Shown piece after piece: positions 1-10,783 of a stretch of DNA of 64,000 nucleotides. A program made the translations under genes and the position numbers. The notes beneath the pieces are model-generated. The model made no database searches. It saw only the letters and a list, made by a program, of their open reading frames with translations, and was not told where the DNA came from. The stretch comes from Peribacillus frigoritolerans (GTDB lineage: Bacteria > Bacillota > Bacilli > Bacillales > DSM-1321). Location: NCBI RefSeq assembly GCF_001636405.1, contig NZ_KV440950.1, positions 674,001 through 738,000 of the forward strand. The letters run 5' to 3'. Every line of letters starts with the position of its first letter. The first letter of the stretch is position 1.

Positions 1-1
1 C

Positions 2-569
<568 letters not shown>

Positions 570-624
570 TTAAATTAAAATGAGCTGTTGTAATTCAGCC
601 ATTTGAAATGGAGGAATACGAGCT

Positions 625-2022
625 ATGGCAAAGAAAATGCCTGATATCGGCGATTATAAATATGGCTTTGCGGATAAAGATGTTTCCATCTTCCGTTCAA
701 AGCGTGGTCTGACAAAAGAAATCGTGGAAGAAATTTCTCGAATGAAGGATGAACCGCAATGGATGCTTGATTTCCGTTTGAAATCATTGGAGCATTTTTA
801 CAACATGCCAATGCCTCAATGGGGCGGCGACATGCAGAGCCTGAACTTCGATGAAATCACATACTATGTTAAGCCATCAGAGAAATCAGAGAAGTCTTGG
901 GATGAAGTTCCTGATGAAATCAAACAGACTTTTGATAAATTGGGAATTCCTGAAGCCGAACAAAAATACCTTGCCGGTGTATCTGCCCAATATGAATCTG
1001 AAGTGGTTTACCATAGCATGAAAGAAGAATTGGAAGACTTGGGTATCGTGTTTAAAGATACGGACTCAGCACTTCGTGAAAATGAAGATATCTTCCGTGA
1101 GCATTTCGGGAAAACGATCCCGCCTACTGACAATAAATTTTCTGCATTGAACTCGGCAGTTTGGTCAGGTGGATCATTCATCTATGTACCAAAAGGCGTT
1201 AAAGTGGATACTCCGCTTCAAGCTTATTTCCGGATCAACTCTGAAAACATGGGGCAATTCGAACGTACGCTAATCATTGTTGATGAAGGCGCATCCGTTC
1301 ACTATGTAGAAGGTTGTACAGCTCCTGTTTATACAACTAACTCCCTTCATAGTGCGGTTGTTGAGATTGTCATCAAGAAAGATGCTTACTGCCGTTACAC
1401 GACGATCCAAAACTGGGCAAACAACGTGTTTAACCTGGTTACGAAACGTGCGGTTTGTGACGCTAATGCAACAATGGAATGGATTGATGGTAACATCGGT
1501 TCGAAATTGACAATGAAATATCCTGCTGTCATCTTAAAAGGTGAAGGCGCTCGCGGTATGACATTATCGATTGCCATTGCAGGTAAAGGCCAACACCAAG
1601 ACGCGGGAGCGAAAATGATTCACCTAGCGCCAAATACATCTTCAACGATTGTATCTAAATCAATTTCTAAACAGGGCGGTAAAGTAACATACCGTGGTAT
1701 CGTTCATTTTGGACGTAAAGCGGATGGAGCTCGTTCCAACATTGAATGTGATACATTAATCATGGATAATCAGTCTACATCTGATACGATCCCTTACAAT
1801 GAAATCTTGAATGATAACATTTCCCTTGAACACGAAGCGAAGGTTTCCAAAGTATCTGAAGAACAATTGTTCTACTTGATGAGCCGCGGAATTTCTGAGC
1901 AAGAAGCAACGGAAATGATCGTAATGGGCTTCATTGAACCATTTACAAAAGAACTTCCAATGGAATATGCGGTTGAAATGAACCGTCTGATCAAGTTCGA
2001 AATGGAAGGCTCCATCGGATAA
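625..2022 (+). CDS. sufB: SufB, Fe-S cluster scaffold subunit
   Basis: This 465-residue protein is SufB, the core subunit of the SufBCD complex on which Fe-S clusters are built in the cytosol. Length and sequence match the family throughout, including the beta-helix core with the [10 protein letters not shown] stretch near residue 215-225 and the C-terminal [18 protein letters not shown] block. It starts at ATG 625 after ATGGAGG. It is the last gene of the suf operon here, as a strong hairpin terminator follows within 50 bases. No abnormality is seen. Confidence 0.97.
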   Translation: MAKKMPDIGDYKYGFADKDVSIFRSKRGLTKEIVEEISRMKDEPQWMLDFRLKSLEHFYNMPMPQWGGDMQSLNFDEITYYVKPSEKSEKSWDEVPDEIKQTFDKLGIPEAEQKYLAGVSAQYESEVVYHSMKEELEDLGIVFKDTDSALRENEDIFREHFGKTIPPTDNKFSALNSAVWSGGSFIYVPKGVKVDTPLQAYFRINSENMGQFERTLIIVDEGASVHYVEGCTAPVYTTNSLHSAVVEIVIKKDAYCRYTTIQNWANNVFNLVTKRAVCDANATMEWIDGNIGSKLTMKYPAVILKGEGARGMTLSIAIAGKGQHQDAGAKMIHLAPNTSSTIVSKSISKQGGKVTYRGIVHFGRKADGARSNIECDTLIMDNQSTSDTIPYNEILNDNISLEHEAKVSKVSEEQLFYLMSRGISEQEATEMIVMGFIEPFTKELPMEYAVEMNRLIKFEMEGSIG

Positions 2023-2070
2023 TAACCGACTGGCCTGCCTGTAAGGCGATTTAGAATAATCATTCATACA

Positions 2071-2105
2071 AAAGCCTGCCGGGTTTGACTGGCAGGCTTT
2101 TTGTT
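2071..2105 (+). terminator. Intrinsic terminator of the suf operon
   Basis: A perfect 10-bp stem (AAAGCCTGCC paired with GGCAGGCTTT) around a 10-base loop is followed by a T-rich run. It lies 48 bases after the sufB stop. Confidence 0.88.
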
Positions 2106-2214
2106 TTGATATTTTGATATTCCACACCCTTATACGAAAGATTAGATATGGCTCAATGAGGGTAAAAAAATAAAAGAAGAAGTCAGGAAATGGTCCTGTC
2201 CCAAAGGAGTGATG

Positions 2215-3069
2215 ATGCAGATGATTTATGTTGGTGTGACCGGTTGGGGTGATCATGATAGTTTATATCATGGAGGTGTTTCCCAACGTGATAAACTCAA
2301 AGAGTACGGCGCTCATTTTCCCATTGTGGAGGTGGATGCTTCATTCTATGCAGTCCAGCCAAAGAGGAACAGTGAAAAGTGGGTATCCGAGACGCCAGCA
2401 TCATTCCGGTTTGTCGTTAAAGCCTACCAAGGGATGACAGGACATCAACGTGGGGAAATCCCATTTGAAAGTAAGAAGGAGATGTTCAAGGCGTTTTGCG
2501 ACTCACTGGAAGCATATCGGAAGTCCGGCAAGCTCGCGATGGTCTTATTTCAGTTTCCGCCATGGTTTGATTGTAAACGTGAAAACGTGAATTACCTGCG
2601 ATGGTGCAAAGCTGAAATGGGCGATATCCCAGTTGCCATAGAGTTCCGGAATCAAAGCTGGTACAGGCCCAATGTAGTCCAGCAAACTTTGGATTTTATC
2701 GAAAAGGAAGGCTGGATCCATACTGTATGCGATGAGCCGCAGGCTGGTGAGGGATCCATACCTGTCGTTCTGCATGCCACCGATAAAGATAAAACCCTGG
2801 TACGCTTTCATGGCCGTAACCTGCATGGTTGGCAAAGGCCTGCTTCGGGGGATAATTGGCGTGAGGTCAGGTACCTATATCGATATAATCATCAGGAATT
2901 GACTGAATGGGTGGAGAAAATCAGGATATTGGAAAAGGAATCCAAGGAGTTATATGTCCTGTTCAATAATAACTCAGGCGGGGATGCAGCTGATAATGCC
3001 AAACAAATGATTGAGCTGCTTGGTATAGAATATGAAGGGCTGGCTCCTAAGCAGCTTGGTTTGTTTTAA
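2215..3069 (+). CDS. yunF: DUF72 family protein YunF
   Basis: This is a DUF72 family protein of about 284 residues, a TIM-barrel-like family of unknown biochemical function. The N-terminal MIYVGVTGWGDHDSLY, the VVKAYQGMTGH segment and the VLFNNNSGGDAADNA block near the C-terminus are family hallmarks. The start is uncertain: GTG 2209 and ATGs at 2212, 2215 and 2221 are in frame behind AAAGGAG (2203-2209). The 2215 codon has the better spacing, but 2221 matches the usual N-terminus equally well. Order yunF-yunE-yunD-yunC downstream of suf is as in B. subtilis, reading the same way. Confidence 0.9.
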   Translation: MQMIYVGVTGWGDHDSLYHGGVSQRDKLKEYGAHFPIVEVDASFYAVQPKRNSEKWVSETPASFRFVVKAYQGMTGHQRGEIPFESKKEMFKAFCDSLEAYRKSGKLAMVLFQFPPWFDCKRENVNYLRWCKAEMGDIPVAIEFRNQSWYRPNVVQQTLDFIEKEGWIHTVCDEPQAGEGSIPVVLHATDKDKTLVRFHGRNLHGWQRPASGDNWREVRYLYRYNHQELTEWVEKIRILEKESKELYVLFNNNSGGDAADNAKQMIELLGIEYEGLAPKQLGLF

Positions 3070-3153
3070 GAGGAATTATATAATGAATAATGTGATGATG
3101 TGACAAGCTAGTAGAGGTAATATCCTCACAAACAGATAAAGGCGGATTTTTTC

Positions 3154-3981
3154 ATGGTATGGTTAGTATTAGTGGGTATTGGATTATTAGCGGGATCAAT
3201 CGGCGCTCTTGTCGGTCTGGGAGGCGGAATCATCATTGTGCCTTCCCTTTTATATTTAGGTACATCTACAAATATTATCGATGAGCTGACTCCACAGGTC
3301 GCCGTTGGTGTTTCAACCGTAATCATGATTTTTACCGGCTTATCTTCCACTCTATCTTATTTAAAGCATAAGGTGGTGGATTATAAGGCCGGCTTAATCT
3401 TTTTTATTGGCAGTGCACCTGGTGGAATAATGGGGGCCTATGTGAATAAAAACCTTAACGCCGAAGCTTTTTCATTGTACTTTGGAATTTTCATGGTTTT
3501 CATGGCCATCGTGTTATTAGTGAAAAATCGTTTGAAGCCCATGCTTTTCAAGCCTGGAAAAGGGAAAATAGTGAAAACGTATAAAACCGAAAATGGACAT
3601 TCATTTTCCTATGGTTACCACCCCCTGTTAGCTGTTTTGATTTCTTTTGTGGTGGGATTCAGCTCCGGGTTATTTGGAATTGGCGGCGGAGCCTTAATGG
3701 TACCCGTCATGATGCTTCTTTTCTTCTTCCCTCCGCATATGGCTGTAGCGACTTCGATGTTCATGGTATTTCTATCTTCCATCACTAATTCGATTACGCA
3801 TATTTCCCTTGGAAATGTAAATTGGCCATATGCTTTTGCCCTGATTCCGGGTGCGTGGTTCGGTGCTAAATTGGGTGCATTCATAAATACGCGCCTAAAG
3901 AGTGCGTCGCTGGAAAATATGTTGAAAATAGTGCTGATAATCATTGGTTTACGTCTTATATACCAAGGCATTACAGGATAA
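3154..3981 (+). CDS. yunE: TSUP (TauE/SafE) family membrane transporter YunE
   Basis: This 275-residue polytopic membrane protein belongs to the TauE/SafE (TSUP) family, whose members move sulfite, sulfonates or other small organic anions. Two related glycine-rich halves are visible: GSIGALVGLGGGIIIVP near residues 11-27 and SSGLFGIGGGALMVP near 170-185. Each is followed by hydrophobic helices, giving about eight membrane segments. The substrate cannot be read from sequence. It starts at ATG 3154 after AAAGGCGG and ends 16 bases before yunD, so the two are probably cotranscribed. Confidence 0.9.
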   Translation: MVWLVLVGIGLLAGSIGALVGLGGGIIIVPSLLYLGTSTNIIDELTPQVAVGVSTVIMIFTGLSSTLSYLKHKVVDYKAGLIFFIGSAPGGIMGAYVNKNLNAEAFSLYFGIFMVFMAIVLLVKNRLKPMLFKPGKGKIVKTYKTENGHSFSYGYHPLLAVLISFVVGFSSGLFGIGGGALMVPVMMLLFFFPPHMAVATSMFMVFLSSITNSITHISLGNVNWPYAFALIPGAWFGAKLGAFINTRLKSASLENMLKIVLIIIGLRLIYQGITG

Positions 3982-3997
3982 ACGAGGAGGAAAAATG

Positions 3998-5383
3998 ATG
4001 TCAGAAATCATTCATTTATATCACACCAATGATCTCCATAGTCATTTTGAGAATTGGCCTCGTATTGATAAGTTTCTTAAAGAAAGAAGACAACTTCATC
4101 AAGAAACGGGAGAAGAAGCGATCATACTGGATATAGGCGATCATGTGGACCGCTGGCATCCATATACAGAAGGTACGTTGGGTAAAGGAAATATTGAACA
4201 GCTTAATGATGCGGGCTACCAATATGTGACCATCGGCAATAATGAAGGGATCACTTTACCTCATGATGCATTGGACTCCTTATATGATCATGCAAGGTTC
4301 AAGGTCTTGGCAGCCAATATTTATTACGGTGATAATGAAAGGCCGGAATGGGCGCTTCCATTTTGGATACATACAACGGCAAAAGGCACCAAAATCGCGA
4401 TGATAGGTTTGACAGCCTTTTTTCAAAAGTTTTATTCTGCGATGGGCTGGGAAATAACGGAACCATTCATGGAGTTAAAGGTGCAGCTCGAAAGGGTCAA
4501 AACAGAGGCGGATGTAATCATCATCCTTTCCCACCTGGGCATCCATGATGATGAGAGGATGGCAAGGGACTTTCCGGAGATTGACATTATACTTGGCGCG
4601 CATACCCACCACATTCTCCACCAAGGTAAATTGATCAATGACACACTCCTTTGCGGGGCAGGGAAATATGGTTTTTTTGTTGGACAGGTGGAAATGACCG
4701 TCAATCAGGAAAAGAAAATTAGCCAGAAGAGGGCCATTCTTTATGATACCAATGACTTTTTGGAATTGGAGAATGAACGGTCATGGATTGAAGAAATATA
4801 CCAGGCCGGAGGGGAAACGCTAAAACAGGTTGCTGTGGATTTACCGGTGGCACTGGATAATGATTGGTTCAAACGAAGTCCTTTGACGGAAATCCTTGTG
4901 GAGGCCCTAAGGGAGTGGAGTCAGGCGGATTGTTCCTTTTTGAATGCAGGTCTTCTGCTCGAGGGGCTTCCGAAGGGACCTGTCACAAAAGGGGATATTC
5001 ACAGAATCTGCCCACATCCCATCAATCCTTGCGTCGTTGAAGTAGATGGGAATGAGTTAAAGGAAATCTTGATGCAATCGAGAAATGAAGAGTGGCCTCA
5101 TATTCAGGTGAAAGGTTTCGGTTTCCGCGGAAAAATCATGGGAGTCATGCAATATGATCAAATTGAATTTAACGAAATGGAGAATGGAATCGTAAAAGGG
5201 ATCCTTATAAAAGGAGAGAAACTGCAGGCGGATAAGTCCTATAAATTGGCAATACCTGATATGTTCACTTTCGGGCACTTCTTTCCAAGTATCCATCGCT
5301 CCAATCGCAAGGAATACTTACTGCCGGAATTCTTACGGGATATCCTTTTATGGAAGCTGAAGAAAATATACACTAACCCCTGA
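3998..5383 (+). CDS. yunD: YunD, 5'-nucleotidase/metallophosphoesterase family
   Basis: This 461-residue protein has the two-domain layout of UshA-type 5'-nucleotidases. The N-terminal metallophosphoesterase domain carries HTNDLHSHFENW, DIGDHVDR, TIGNNEG, LSHLGIHDD and GAHTHHILH, the metal-binding motifs. The C-terminal domain follows from about residue 290. No signal peptide is visible, so it probably acts in the cytoplasm. It starts at the second of two adjacent ATGs (3998), placed seven bases from GAGGAGG; 3995 is possible. The gene follows yunE closely and precedes yunC. Confidence 0.9.
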   Translation: MSEIIHLYHTNDLHSHFENWPRIDKFLKERRQLHQETGEEAIILDIGDHVDRWHPYTEGTLGKGNIEQLNDAGYQYVTIGNNEGITLPHDALDSLYDHARFKVLAANIYYGDNERPEWALPFWIHTTAKGTKIAMIGLTAFFQKFYSAMGWEITEPFMELKVQLERVKTEADVIIILSHLGIHDDERMARDFPEIDIILGAHTHHILHQGKLINDTLLCGAGKYGFFVGQVEMTVNQEKKISQKRAILYDTNDFLELENERSWIEEIYQAGGETLKQVAVDLPVALDNDWFKRSPLTEILVEALREWSQADCSFLNAGLLLEGLPKGPVTKGDIHRICPHPINPCVVEVDGNELKEILMQSRNEEWPHIQVKGFGFRGKIMGVMQYDQIEFNEMENGIVKGILIKGEKLQADKSYKLAIPDMFTFGHFFPSIHRSNRKEYLLPEFLRDILLWKLKKIYTNP

Positions 5384-5446
5384 TTCAAAAATCACGGTTT
5401 TGCCCTTTTTTTCATAAAGTATGGGGAAGGAAGGGGCGAAACCAAA

Positions 5447-5749
5447 TTGATTAACATGATCCCAATAATTCTTGATAATCATACATTCCTAGCCATTTCT
5501 GTCCGACTGCCGAAAACGAATTTACTTGCTGTCGCGTCCGAAAAAGGGTATATAATGTGCGGTGCATTAGATGTTGGACTGCTGAACGATAAATTGAGAG
5601 ATCGTAAAATCCTTGCAGGGAGGGCCACAGGAGTTAAATCGATTGAAGAGTTATTGGAAGCGCCGCTTGAATCAGTCACCTGGGAGGCTGTGGAAAAGGG
5701 CATACATCCAGGAATGATTGGTAAAGAGGCATTAATCAAAATGATTTGA
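5447..5749 (+). CDS. yunC: YunC, DUF1805 family protein
   Basis: This 100-residue protein matches YunC (DUF1805), a small conserved protein of unknown function. The central GYIMCGALDVGLLNDKL and the LAGRATGVKSIEELLEAPLE region are characteristic. I start it at TTG 5447, because this gives the N-terminus MINMIPI expected for the family and the purine-rich GGAAGGAAGGGG lies just upstream; ATG 5456 is the alternative. It follows yunD by 63 bases in the same direction. Confidence 0.88.
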   Translation: MINMIPIILDNHTFLAISVRLPKTNLLAVASEKGYIMCGALDVGLLNDKLRDRKILAGRATGVKSIEELLEAPLESVTWEAVEKGIHPGMIGKEALIKMI

Positions 5750-5925
5750 AAAGGTGGGCTTTCTTTCTTCCGAAGGGGGCCTTATTTTTTTATCAAAGTA
5801 AATGCTAATATTTTATAAATAAATATGTTCTAACAGATTCATTTATAAAAATATGCTCCGATAAAACTTATAAAGAAAGAATCGGTTTTAATTATAAATA
5901 TTGAATGGGGAAACGGAGTACAAGT

Positions 5926-7104
5926 ATGAGGCAAGCTATTACAAAGTCCCTAAGACCTGGAGCAAGGCTCGGTAAAAACATTTATAATGATCGGGGCCAT
6001 ATCCTATTGTGCGAGGGTCTTAGATTAACGCAGAAGATGATCAATCGACTGGTTTCCCTTAATATTCCCTATGTTTACATTCAAGATTCCAGGACGGATG
6101 ACATTATTCCGAAGCCCCCAGTTTCCGGGAAACATAGAAGAGAAGCCATTAATATGATTGAAACCACTTTCCTGGACATGAAAAGTAAAATGAACCTGGA
6201 TGGATCATTCACGATAGAGCAGGCTAACGTCAAATTAACTCAAATAGTCCGGAACATCATGGGCGAGCTGAAAAGGAATAAAGAGCTAATGACTTTATTG
6301 GCCGACGTTTATACATACGATGACTATATCTTCACACATTCCTTCAATGTGACCTAATATACCTTGGCGATCGGGGTGGAATTGAATATCAATGTTAAGA
6401 ATCTCGAAATTCTTGGGCTTGGAGCGATTTTACATGATGTCGGCAAAATGCTCGTGCCTTTGGAAGTCCTCCGTAAACCCGGTAAGCTGACGGAAAAGGA
6501 GTTTGAACAAATCCAAAAACATGCCGATTACGGATTTCATCTAATTAAAAATGTTCATACCGTTTCACTTTTAGTTGCGAATTGTGCCTATCAGCATCAT
6601 GAAAGGTTAGATGGATCTGGATATCCCCGTGGGATAAAAGGGGATGAAATCCACTATTTCGGCAAGATCATTGCCGTTGCCGATGTGTTTGATGCCGTTA
6701 CTTCCAATCGGGTTTACCGAAAGGCCATGCTGCCGCATCAAGGATTGGAAGTCCTTTATGCCGGAGTCGGGAAAAAGTTCGACAATGCGATCACCGAGGC
6801 TTTCCGCAGGGCGGTTGCCATTTATCCCAATGGTCTATCCGTCGAATTGAATGATGGGAGGAAAGGGGTAGTATCCTCTCAAAATGAAGGGATAGGAGAC
6901 CGCCCCATGATAAGGATACTTGAAGAAGATGGAGAGCGGATAAAAGAGCCCTACGAAGTGGACTTGAATAAAAACCTGCATTTGCTCATCATGAAATGTC
7001 TCGATACAAGAACCAGCCTAACCTCAAGGATAAGCTGGCTTTTTCATTCCTTGTTTTCCTTCATGATGGCAGGTGCAACCGAGCCGTTTCCATTACTGAA
7101 ATAA
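5926..7104 (+). pseudogene. HD-GYP domain protein interrupted by an in-frame TAA
   Basis: Read through one stop codon, this is a 392-codon HD-GYP protein, a family that commonly hydrolyses cyclic-di-GMP. It has an N-terminal region, then HSFNVT at the start of the HD domain, ILHDVGKM, HHERLDGSGYPRG and the DVFDAVTSNRVYRKA block. The TAA at 6355-6357 falls between HSFNVT and YTLAIG, inside the HD domain, and the frame is unchanged on both sides. A single base change from a leucine or isoleucine codon explains it. Product 1 (143 aa) would lack the catalytic site; the second half has no good ribosome binding site. Start ATG 5926 follows ACGGAG. The 3' end runs 61 bases into convergent yunB. Confidence 0.85.
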
Positions 7105-7793
7105 CTTGGAACATCACCTTCGATCAGCAGGCTTCCGACTGTCACTTCCTGGCTTACCTTGGTCTCCTTCGTGAAAGAGGGGATGACGATTTGAATATTG
7201 ACATCAAAGTCCACAATCAATTCATAATAAACATTATTGATGCCTGCGTTTGTCAGTTTTGTCCTCAAATCCGATTCAACATTCCCGATGACTGACATTT
7301 TCACTGGGATTTCAGGTCCGTAATTGGAAAGGAGGTTATTCCCGGTTACGACACCAAATGGTATATAATACACCACACTTTTATATTGATCATCATTTAT
7401 TTTGGCTGAACCTGTTTTAAAAGGGTTTCCCTGTTTGATTCCAAGCTTCTTTTGAATATCCTTCGTGATGTTAGCCCGCAATTCACTATATATGACTGGA
7501 TTGAAGCTATAGGAAGAACTGGAGTCCTCACCACCCTTGGTGTTGGTGATGATTTTGTTCATGTCAATCTTGGCTATATTCTCATCAACCGATTCATGAA
7601 TCGTTTCGGTTGCAATCCTTTTGATTTCATATTCGGCTACACTCATGATCACGGGTTCGATCGATTTGTCCACGTACCAAAGAGTCATGATGCTTGATAT
7701 GATGAACAGGATAAATGAATAGAGAAATACTTTTCGGGTGGGAAGAGGCCCCTTTTTTTGGAATTTCTTCGTTCGAAATCTTTTTCGGAACAC
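7044..7793 (-). CDS. yunB: YunB, sporulation protein
   Basis: This 249-residue protein matches YunB, known in B. subtilis as a mother-cell (sigma-E) sporulation gene. It has a basic N-terminus, one membrane segment near residues 24-42 (VFLYSFILFIISSIM) and a long extracytoplasmic domain with YYIPFGVVTGNNLLSNYGP and VSQEVTVGSLLIEGDVP. The start is GTG at 7791-7793 preceded by AAAGGGGG. It overlaps the end of the HD-GYP gene on the opposite strand and is transcribed in the same direction as lytH, 89 bases downstream of it. Confidence 0.9.
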   Translation of the reverse strand: MFRKRFRTKKFQKKGPLPTRKVFLYSFILFIISSIMTLWYVDKSIEPVIMSVAEYEIKRIATETIHESVDENIAKIDMNKIITNTKGGEDSSSSYSFNPVIYSELRANITKDIQKKLGIKQGNPFKTGSAKINDDQYKSVVYYIPFGVVTGNNLLSNYGPEIPVKMSVIGNVESDLRTKLTNAGINNVYYELIVDFDVNIQIVIPSFTKETKVSQEVTVGSLLIEGDVPSYFSNGNGSVAPAIMKENKE

Positions 7794-7882
7794 GCTTTAG
7801 CCCCCTTTACTAATAACTATGCATCAAGTTCAGGGGTTTATGTTCGAATCAAAAAAAAGCAGCGTAAAATTCACGCCGCTCA

Positions 7883-8866
7883 CTATTTCTTTTTGGCCAG
7901 ATCTTTCCTTTCCCACAATTTTAAATAGGGGTAAGGGTCAAAGCTCCATTCTGTGATTCCGTTGTCTTTGTACATTCCGTAATGAAGATGAGGAGGGAAT
8001 TTTCCGGAAGTTCCTGGAGGACCGTAGCCCGTACTGCCGACACCCCCGATGACTTGTCCGGGCTCGACGATTTGACCGACTTTCAACCCTTTGGCGAAGC
8101 CGCTTAAATGGGCAAAGTAATGATAGGTATTATTTAAATCCCGTATCCCGATCCTCCAACCGCCGAATTTATTCCAGCCTTTCATTTCAATGATTCCATA
8201 GCTCGTGGAACGAACGGGAAGGCTATAATCCGCGAAAATATCAGTGCCCTCATGGATTCTCCTTCCGCCCCATCCGCGAGCGCTTCCCCATGTATTCAAG
8301 TACGTATAATGAGTCCGTACTGGAACCGGGAAGGCTTTTTCATGTAGATCCAACCGGTCGTATTTCTTATAAATCTCGGCATTGCCCATAATGATGCTGA
8401 CGGCTTTATCGCGTTTATAATAATCCCACAAGCCGATCCGGATATTATCTTCATCTGCACCATATGCTTGGAGATGCTTCGAAAAAGCATACAATCGATC
8501 GGTATCATTAGTAATATCCGCTTTGCCATCACCATTGCCATCCTGGCCCAACCCATCAAAAAATGTGATCGTGAGCGGGTTCACATCGTTTAAGTCAGGA
8601 TTGAGAGCCCCGCTCCACTTTGAAGGCTCGATGTGGATGCCTATAAAGCCTTTTGCCGGCTCTAAATCCCTTCTTGCGGCCCTTAGGCTGTGCTCATATT
8701 GATCTGCTCCAGCAAGGTAATACCACGGGATTTGGAGGGCAGCCTCCATATTTTTATATAGCGCCATTCTCCCGGCATAAACATCAGGGGTATCGGCAGC
8801 ATTGGCGACTTGGCCTGGTGCCAAGATAAACAAACAAGTTATCGTTAGAAGGAATAATTTTTTCAA
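7883..8866 (-). CDS. lytH: LytH-type L-Ala-D-Glu peptidase, M23 family, spore-associated
   Basis: This 327-residue secreted M23 metallopeptidase matches LytH, which trims cortex peptide side chains to L-alanine late in sporulation under sigma-K in B. subtilis. A signal peptide covers residues 1-23 (cleavage near ANAAD). The C-terminal lysostaphin-like domain has the zinc residues in HEGTDIFADY and FPPHLHYG. The middle part (about 30-170) is the LytH-specific domain. It starts at ATG 8866 behind an AAAGGAGCC-like site. The pair lytH-yunB beside divergent lipA is the B. subtilis arrangement. Confidence 0.93.
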   Translation of the reverse strand: MKKLFLLTITCLFILAPGQVANAADTPDVYAGRMALYKNMEAALQIPWYYLAGADQYEHSLRAARRDLEPAKGFIGIHIEPSKWSGALNPDLNDVNPLTITFFDGLGQDGNGDGKADITNDTDRLYAFSKHLQAYGADEDNIRIGLWDYYKRDKAVSIIMGNAEIYKKYDRLDLHEKAFPVPVRTHYTYLNTWGSARGWGGRRIHEGTDIFADYSLPVRSTSYGIIEMKGWNKFGGWRIGIRDLNNTYHYFAHLSGFAKGLKVGQIVEPGQVIGGVGSTGYGPPGTSGKFPPHLHYGMYKDNGITEWSFDPYPYLKLWERKDLAKKK

Positions 8867-9053
8867 CGGGGCAGGCTCCTTTCATGATATTCTCCGTTAT
8901 TAAAAGACATCAGTCCATCCATCTTTTATAGTTTTGCTGATTTGGCAATAAACATGAAAAATAAATAATGGGAAACCAACTATAACTTGTATAAATGCTT
9001 TTTTATTGTTAAAGTAGGGTGTGTTAATTTCTATAGAATGGAGTGGCATTTTC

Positions 9054-9968
9054 ATGTCTTCTAGAAATAAAGAAATTCTTCGAAAACCAGATTGGTTGAA
9101 AATAAAGCTTAATACTAACGAAAATTACCTCGGTTTAAAAAATATGATGCGCGAGAAAAATCTTCATACTGTCTGTGAAGAGGCAAAATGTCCGAATATT
9201 CACGAATGCTGGGCAGTGAGAAGGACGGCTACTTTCATGATTCTAGGTGAAATCTGTACAAGGGCTTGCCGTTTTTGTGCAGTAACAACCGGACGTCCGA
9301 ATGAATTGGATTGGGCTGAACCGGAGCGTGTTGCCGATTCCGTTGTTTTGATGAATTTAAAGCATGTCGTGATTACAGCTGTTGCCCGTGATGATTTAAA
9401 GGATGGAGGCGCTGAAGTTTTCGCTGAAACGGTCCGTGCAATCCGTCGCAAAAATCCATTTACATCAATTGAAGTATTGCCGTCTGATATGGGCGGGGTG
9501 TTTGAAAATATCAAGACTTTGATGGATGCTAAACCGGATATCCTTAACCATAATATAGAGACTGTCAGAAGTTTATCCGACCGTGTACGGGCTCAGGCCA
9601 AGTATGATCGTTCATTGGAGCTTTTAAGAAGAGCCAAGGAACTGTATCCGGAAATACCGACAAAGTCCAGTTTAATGGTGGGGCTGGGTGAAACGCGTGA
9701 GGAAATCCTTGAGACAATGGATGACCTAAGGGCCAATAATGTGGATATCATGACGATCGGCCAGTATTTGCAGCCGACTAAAAAGCATTTAAAAGTGCTG
9801 AAATACTACACGCCTGAAGAATTTGCCGAACTGAAAGAACGTGCATTGGAAAAAGGATTCAGCCATTGTGAATCAGGTCCGCTTGTCCGTTCGTCCTACC
9901 ATGCGGATGAACAGGTTAATGCTGCGGCAAAACATAAGCAGAGCAAAGGTGAAGAATTATTGAAATAG
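9054..9968 (+). CDS. lipA: Lipoyl synthase
   Basis: This 304-residue radical SAM enzyme inserts two sulfurs into octanoyl groups to make lipoyl cofactors. All signatures are present: the auxiliary-cluster cysteines in [13 protein letters not shown], the radical SAM motif CTRACRFC, and the C-terminal RSSYHAD with the serine that binds the auxiliary cluster. I start at ATG 9054 ([11 protein letters not shown]), preceded by GGAG; a longer in-frame start at 9021 has no good site. It stands alone, divergent from lytH, and ends at a bidirectional terminator. It needs Fe-S clusters, in keeping with the nearby suf and yut genes. Confidence 0.97.
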   Translation: MSSRNKEILRKPDWLKIKLNTNENYLGLKNMMREKNLHTVCEEAKCPNIHECWAVRRTATFMILGEICTRACRFCAVTTGRPNELDWAEPERVADSVVLMNLKHVVITAVARDDLKDGGAEVFAETVRAIRRKNPFTSIEVLPSDMGGVFENIKTLMDAKPDILNHNIETVRSLSDRVRAQAKYDRSLELLRRAKELYPEIPTKSSLMVGLGETREEILETMDDLRANNVDIMTIGQYLQPTKKHLKVLKYYTPEEFAELKERALEKGFSHCESGPLVRSSYHADEQVNAAAKHKQSKGEELLK

Positions 9969-9976
9969 AGTGAAAT

Positions 9977-10003
9977 AAAGGACCGAAAAAATTCGGTCCT
10001 TTT
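9977..10003. terminator. Bidirectional terminator between lipA and yutC
   Basis: AAAGGACCGAA and TTCGGTCCTTTT form an 11-bp stem around a four-base loop, flanked by A and T runs that suit both convergent genes. Confidence 0.88.
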
Positions 10004-10007
10004 GTAT

Positions 10008-10670
10008 TCAACGGTTATCCATTTTTTGATGGATGTTATCGTGATGATCTCTTTTATCGTTAACCATTTCGCCGTTTTCATTTTCACCGTCACTCATTTT
10101 GTATCCTTGAGGCGACTTCAGCATTCTTTTGATGGTCTGTTCAATCGTATAGTCAATCCCTCTGCTGCCGGATTTCACTGTAGCGAAGTTCTCGACATCT
10201 TGGGCAAGGGTTTGATAATCATCACTGACATAGACATGATAGTAGCGAGGCACGACGGACATGGCAGTACGTTTAACCTGGTCTGCGGTTTCCGTCCGAT
10301 CCTTTGCATTGGTATCATATACGACAAGCACTTCCTCATCAGTAACGAGGGTAGCGGCATCATTGACATTTGGAATCTGAACACTCAGTTTAGAGATGAC
10401 ATCAGAAAGTTGTTCACGGTCAATGGAAGCAGCTTTGTTGGAAATGTTACGGCCGTCAATGGTTGCACTATTTGTGCGGGTAAAACCGAAATCATCACTT
10501 TTATTGTCATTATTACGATAATCCTCGTCATAATATTGAGTTGGATTATTTACGTTTGTTGGGTTACCGGCATTGTTTTTTGCACCTAGCCCCTGGTCTT
10601 CTTCTTTATCAGCACATCCGGATAGTGCAATAATCGAGCTTAAACCTATCGTTATTATCGTTTTTTTCAT
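10008..10670 (-). CDS. yutC: YhcN/YlaJ family sporulation lipoprotein (YutC-like)
   Basis: This 220-residue lipoprotein has a signal peptide ending in the lipobox LSGC, then an Asn/Asp-rich linker and the YhcN/YlaJ domain with IDREQLSDVISKLS, VLVVYDTN and VPRYYHVYVSDD. Family members are spore-associated in B. subtilis. The start at 10670 (MKKTIITIGL) follows GGGGGTG; a longer GTG start at 10685 is less likely. It faces lipA across the terminator. The C-terminus is His/Asp-rich and looks disordered. Confidence 0.85.
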   Translation of the reverse strand: MKKTIITIGLSSIIALSGCADKEEDQGLGAKNNAGNPTNVNNPTQYYDEDYRNNDNKSDDFGFTRTNSATIDGRNISNKAASIDREQLSDVISKLSVQIPNVNDAATLVTDEEVLVVYDTNAKDRTETADQVKRTAMSVVPRYYHVYVSDDYQTLAQDVENFATVKSGSRGIDYTIEQTIKRMLKSPQGYKMSDGENENGEMVNDKRDHHDNIHQKMDNR

Positions 10671-10783
10671 CAATAACACCCCCATAACTTTAGGATGAAC
10701 ATATTTCTCTATTTTTCGCTTAGTAATTGATGGGGAATCAGTTATAATTTAAAGAAGGAATGTATATATGAGAGGTGAAAACA

